Assembly (NCBI GenBank): GCA_964611145.1
Contig: CAZSYM010000007.1
Span: 1 to 64,000, forward strand
Direction of reading: 5' to 3'
Source of the DNA: WFQV01 sp964611145
GTDB taxonomy: Bacteria; Bacteroidota; Ignavibacteria; Ignavibacteriales; Melioribacteraceae
DNA length: 64,000 nt
This document shows positions 61,612 through 64,000 of the stretch, in pieces. A program made the position numbers and the translations under genes. Within the stretch, counting starts at the first letter, position 1. Each line of letters opens with the position of its first letter. The notes beneath the pieces are model-generated. The model did no database searches. It saw nothing but the letters and a program-made list of their open reading frames with translations, and was not told the DNA's origin.

Positions 61612-62232
61612 ATGAATGATGAGAATGTAAATATTATGAACGGGGAAACTACTTCGCACCCTCGAAAATTAAATACATCGGCTTTCGTGATTTTAATTAT
61701 CGGGCTTCTATTGGGGGGAACCGTAATTCTTTATTTGGGCGGAGTTTTTGATTCTCCCTATGTTCCCCAAAAGAGTTCTGCCGTTGGGGAAGGCGAAAAT
61801 GTCGGTGCCTTTCACAATGGTGCGGATATTTTAACCCTCAAGAAAATAAGAGAATTGGAAAAAACTATTGCGGAAGACCCTACCGATAATTCGGCAAGAT
61901 TGCAATTAGCTCATTTGTTGAACGATTCTGGTTTTTATCGGAAAGCTATTGAAAATTATGAAACCTATTTGAAGAATGTTCCCCGAGATGCCGATGTGTG
62001 GATTGATTTGGGAGTATGCTATTATCAGTTAAGAGAGTTGAACAAAGCTGAAGAGATGATGGAAAAAGGAATTGCTTTATCGCCTAATCATCAGATAGGA
62101 AGTTTTAATCTCGGGATTGTTAATTTGGAATTGGGAAATAAAAAAGAAGCTCAAAAGTGGTTTGAAAAAGCCGTAAAAATTGACCCGAATAGTGAAATCG
62201 GGAAAAGAGCAAAAAAATTATTGAATCATTAA
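61612..62232 (+). CDS. Membrane-anchored TPR protein
   Basis: A 206-residue protein with a cytosolic N-terminus, one membrane helix (FVILIIGLLLGGTVILYLGG, about residues 24-44) and three TPR units on the far side (DNSARLQLAHLLNDSGFYRK, ADVWIDLGVCYYQLRELNKA, IGSFNLGIVNLELGNKKEAQ). The architecture recalls cytochrome c biogenesis CcmG/CycH-like or division scaffold proteins, but nothing nearby fixes a role. Confidence 0.82.
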   Translation: MNDENVNIMNGETTSHPRKLNTSAFVILIIGLLLGGTVILYLGGVFDSPYVPQKSSAVGEGENVGAFHNGADILTLKKIRELEKTIAEDPTDNSARLQLAHLLNDSGFYRKAIENYETYLKNVPRDADVWIDLGVCYYQLRELNKAEEMMEKGIALSPNHQIGSFNLGIVNLELGNKKEAQKWFEKAVKIDPNSEIGKRAKKLLNH

Positions 62233-62247
62233 TTTGGAGGTAATTTT

Positions 62248-62343
62248 ATGCCTTGTGGAAGAAAAAGAAAACGTCATAAAATGGCAACTCACAAGAGAAA
62301 GAAAAGACTGCGTAAGAATAGGCACAAAAAGAAATTGAGATAA
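62248..62343 (+). CDS. 31-residue ribosomal protein of the mS38/bS22 (AURKAIP1/COX24) type
   Basis: A very basic 31-residue protein: MPCGRKRKRHKMATHKRKK continuing RLRKNRHKKKLR. It matches the pattern K-R-x-R-H-K-M-x-x-H-K-R-K-K-R-L-R-K-N-R-H-K-K-K of small AURKAIP1/COX24-domain proteins. These are bacterial relatives of mitochondrial mS38 and mycobacterial bS22, which sit near the decoding region of the small ribosomal subunit. TTGGAGGT lies eight bases before the ATG, a strong ribosome site. It lies between a TPR gene and tRNA-Thr, in a translation-linked context. Confidence 0.82.
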   Translation: MPCGRKRKRHKMATHKRKKRLRKNRHKKKLR

Positions 62344-62354
62344 TTTCTCTAAAA

Positions 62355-62427
62355 GCCAGCTTAGCTCAGTTGGTAGAGCAGCTCACTCGTAATGAGCAGG
62401 TCAGCGGTTCGAGTCCGCTAGCTGGCT
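62355..62427 (+). tRNA. tRNA-Thr (anticodon CGT)
   Basis: Acceptor GCCAGCT pairs with AGCTGGC, the anticodon stem GCTCA/TGAGC closes CTCGTAA (anticodon CGT), and the T-loop is TTCGAGT. The discriminator is T. The following bases are CCC, so CCA is not encoded. Confidence 0.95.
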
Positions 62428-62430
62428 CCC

Positions 62431-62460
62431 AAAATCCGGCATATGCCGGATTTTTGTTTT
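62431..62460 (+). terminator. Terminator after the bS22-like gene and tRNA-Thr
   Basis: AAAATCCGGC and GCCGGATTTT form a perfect 10-bp stem with a 4-base ATAT loop, then TGTTTT. Confidence 0.88.
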
Positions 62461-62524
62461 AAATTTACGTTTTGTATAAGAGTGAACTTCTTAATTTACT
62501 TAATGAGAAAAAGGAGGTAAGAAA

Positions 62525-63535
62525 ATGCTTAGGGAATTTGTCGAGAAAATGCCGAAGGCAGAGCTTCATCTGCATATAGAAGGCACCTTTGAACCGGAGC
62601 TTATGTTCAAAATAGCCCAAAGAAATAATGTGCAAATCAAATATGATTCGGTGGAGGAAATACGTCGGGCATATAACTTCGGGAACTTACAGGACTTTCT
62701 CGACATTTATTATGCCGGAGCAAGTGTCCTCTTAAATGAAAAAGATTTTTATGATTTGACATGGGCATATTTGGAAAAAGCCGCAGCTCAAAATGTGTTG
62801 CATGCGGAGATTATGTTCGACCCGCAGACGCATACCGAGCGCGGCGTTAAATTTTCCGATGTCATTACCGGTATTTCAAAAGCTATGAACGACGCCCGGG
62901 AAAAACTGGGTATTAGCTCACTTTTGATACTTAGCTTTCTCAGACATCTTTCGGAAAAGGATGCTTTTGCAACATTGGAAGAAGCCGCGGAGTATAAAGA
63001 TTTGATTACGGCTGTCGGTTTGGATTCTTCCGAGTTGGGTAATCCCCCTTCGAAATTTAAAAACGTCTTTGCGGAAGCACGTAAAATGGGCTTCCGTTTA
63101 ACCGCTCACGCCGGGGAGGAGGGACCTGCCGAATATGTCCGCGAGGCGTTGGATATTTTGAAAGTTGAAAGAATTGACCACGGTAATCATTCTCTCGATG
63201 ATGAAAATCTTACAAAACGGATTGCTGAAGAAAAAATCCCTCTTACCGTTTGTCCGCTTTCTAATCTGCAATTGAAAGTCGTAAAAGATTTGAAGGAACA
63301 CCCTTTGAAAAAAATGCTGAATGAAAATTTGAAAGCTACCGTTAATTCCGACGACCCGGCATATTTCGGTGGTTATGTCAACGAGAATTTTGTACAAGTG
63401 GCTCAAGCGCTGGATTTGACAAAGGAAGATATTTATACTCTTGCTAAAAATTCGTTCGAGGCGAGTTTTCTTGAGGAGAGCGCCAAAAAGGATTTTGTGC
63501 GCAAGCTTGATGAATATTTTGCGGAAGCACAATAA
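62525..63535 (+). CDS. Adenine deaminase of the adenosine deaminase family
   Basis: A 336-residue zinc amidohydrolase. Metal ligands are in AELHLHIEG (HxH), the catalytic LTAHAGEEGP, RIDHGNHS and the Asp of VNSDDPAYFGGY. The S-D-D-P-A-Y-F-G-G-Y form is that of yeast Aah1-type adenine deaminases. True adenosine deaminases have a T-D-D-P-A form, so adenine to hypoxanthine salvage is the more likely reaction. AAGGAGGT lies before the ATG. Upstream tRNA and terminator set it apart as its own unit. Confidence 0.9.
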   Translation: MLREFVEKMPKAELHLHIEGTFEPELMFKIAQRNNVQIKYDSVEEIRRAYNFGNLQDFLDIYYAGASVLLNEKDFYDLTWAYLEKAAAQNVLHAEIMFDPQTHTERGVKFSDVITGISKAMNDAREKLGISSLLILSFLRHLSEKDAFATLEEAAEYKDLITAVGLDSSELGNPPSKFKNVFAEARKMGFRLTAHAGEEGPAEYVREALDILKVERIDHGNHSLDDENLTKRIAEEKIPLTVCPLSNLQLKVVKDLKEHPLKKMLNENLKATVNSDDPAYFGGYVNENFVQVAQALDLTKEDIYTLAKNSFEASFLEESAKKDFVRKLDEYFAEAQ

Positions 63536-63607
63536 CAATATTTTTTTACTTGCTAAAACGTTTGATTATATTTGTTCTGATAATTGAACAAAATTTTAGA
63601 GAAAAAG

Positions 63608-64000
63608 GTGAGAATTCTAATAAGCAACGATGACGGCATAAACTCCAGAGGGATTGCCGTTTTGGCAAAGGCTCTTAGCGCGATAGGCGATGTTACCATA
63701 GTGGCTCCACTTACGGAACAATCGGCTGTGGGGCATGCCATTACAATGAAAGTTCCGTTGCGGGTTTATAAACATTTCCGCGACGGAAAATTTTACGGTT
63801 ATGCCGTGGAAGGTACTCCTGCCGATTGTGTTAAAATGGGAATTCGCAATATTCTGAAAGAAAAGCCTGATATTGTGGTTTCCGGTATTAATCAAGGTTC
63901 CAATACCGCCGTCAATATTATTTATAGCGGGACGGTTTCTGCCGCTCGCGAAGCCGCTATTATGGACGTTCCGGCAATCGCAATTTCCGTTACTTCTCAC
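63608..64000 (+). CDS. surE: 5'/3'-nucleotidase SurE (partial, cut by window end)
   Basis: The first 131 codons of SurE, a metal-dependent nucleoside monophosphate phosphatase. RILISNDDGINSRGI holds the Asp pair of the metal site, and TIVAPLTEQSAVGHAIT, GTPADCVKMGI and VVSGINQGSNTAVNIIYSGT follow. The start is taken as GTG 63608; a TTG at 63584 in frame is the alternative. The gene continues past the window. Confidence 0.93.
   Translation, partial: MRILISNDDGINSRGIAVLAKALSAIGDVTIVAPLTEQSAVGHAITMKVPLRVYKHFRDGKFYGYAVEGTPADCVKMGIRNILKEKPDIVVSGINQGSNTAVNIIYSGTVSAAREAAIMDVPAIAISVTSH

Noticed and set aside
1..64000. CRISPR arrays, insertion sequences, integrases or prophage genes
   Set aside because: No spaced direct repeats, transposase or integrase frames were found; the gene content is core and envelope functions.

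Overview
The window comes from a diderm, LPS-making bacterium of the Bacteroidota/Chlorobiota/Ignavibacteriota (FCB) group. The pointers are a fused LpxC-FabZ protein, a secreted CotH protein ending in a type IX secretion C-terminal domain, tandem Skp chaperones beside BamA, a TamB homologue, and several promoters of the Bacteroidota form TTG-N19/20-TAnnTTTG. Unlike typical Bacteroidia, many starts have a clear Shine-Dalgarno sequence, which favours an Ignavibacteria-, Kryptonia- or Chlorobi-like lineage. This placement is inference. A run of exactly 100 N at 15080-15179 shows the sequence is a scaffold, so the order ilvE-lexA is not proven.

Layout. 1-1.7 kb: tRNA-Lys, a B12/iron-type binding lipoprotein and a small four-Cys membrane protein. 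1.7-9.9 kb: a glycan operon (GT2, GT9, two GT4-type transferases, UDP-GlcNAc 2-epimerase, YfhO-like protein). 10-13.5 kb: CotH/lamin-tail secreted protein, a SpoU methyltransferase and a DUF971 protein. 13.6-15 kb: tRNA-Thr, then ilvE behind a leader-peptide attenuator rich in Ile, Leu and Val. 15.2-17.1 kb: lexA with an operator over its promoter, followed by two small unknown genes and a convergent unknown gene. 17.2-34.7 kb: a long envelope block (uppS, bamA, two skp, lpxD, lpxC/fabZ, lpxA, lipoate-ligase-like gene, propeller protein, heptose kinase and adenylyltransferase, tamB, rnr). 34.7-37.9 kb: a metallopeptidase, propeller and beta-barrel fusion.

37.9-44.2 kb, minus strand: the most unusual locus. 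It is a tightly packed operon of a PqqD-like protein, an ATP-grasp ligase, a fold-III PLP decarboxylase, a urea-transporter/M23-peptidase fusion, a TPR protein and an outer-membrane barrel. It looks like a pathway that makes an amide or peptide from a decarboxylated amino acid and handles it at the envelope. No precursor peptide was found.

44.4-50 kb: trxB, a methyltransferase-like gene, rlmD, tRNA-Pro, an OmpA protein, and a lipoprotein behind a perfect sigma-54 promoter. 50-60 kb: a DUF4783 protein, a giant NtrY-like histidine kinase overlapping an AddA-like helicase-nuclease, and oligoendopeptidase F. 59.7-61 kb: two paralogous single-pass membrane proteins, one behind a near-consensus sigma-54 promoter. 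61.2-64 kb: an HU protein, a TPR protein, a 31-residue ribosomal protein of the mS38/bS22 type, tRNA-Thr, adenine deaminase, and surE cut by the window end.
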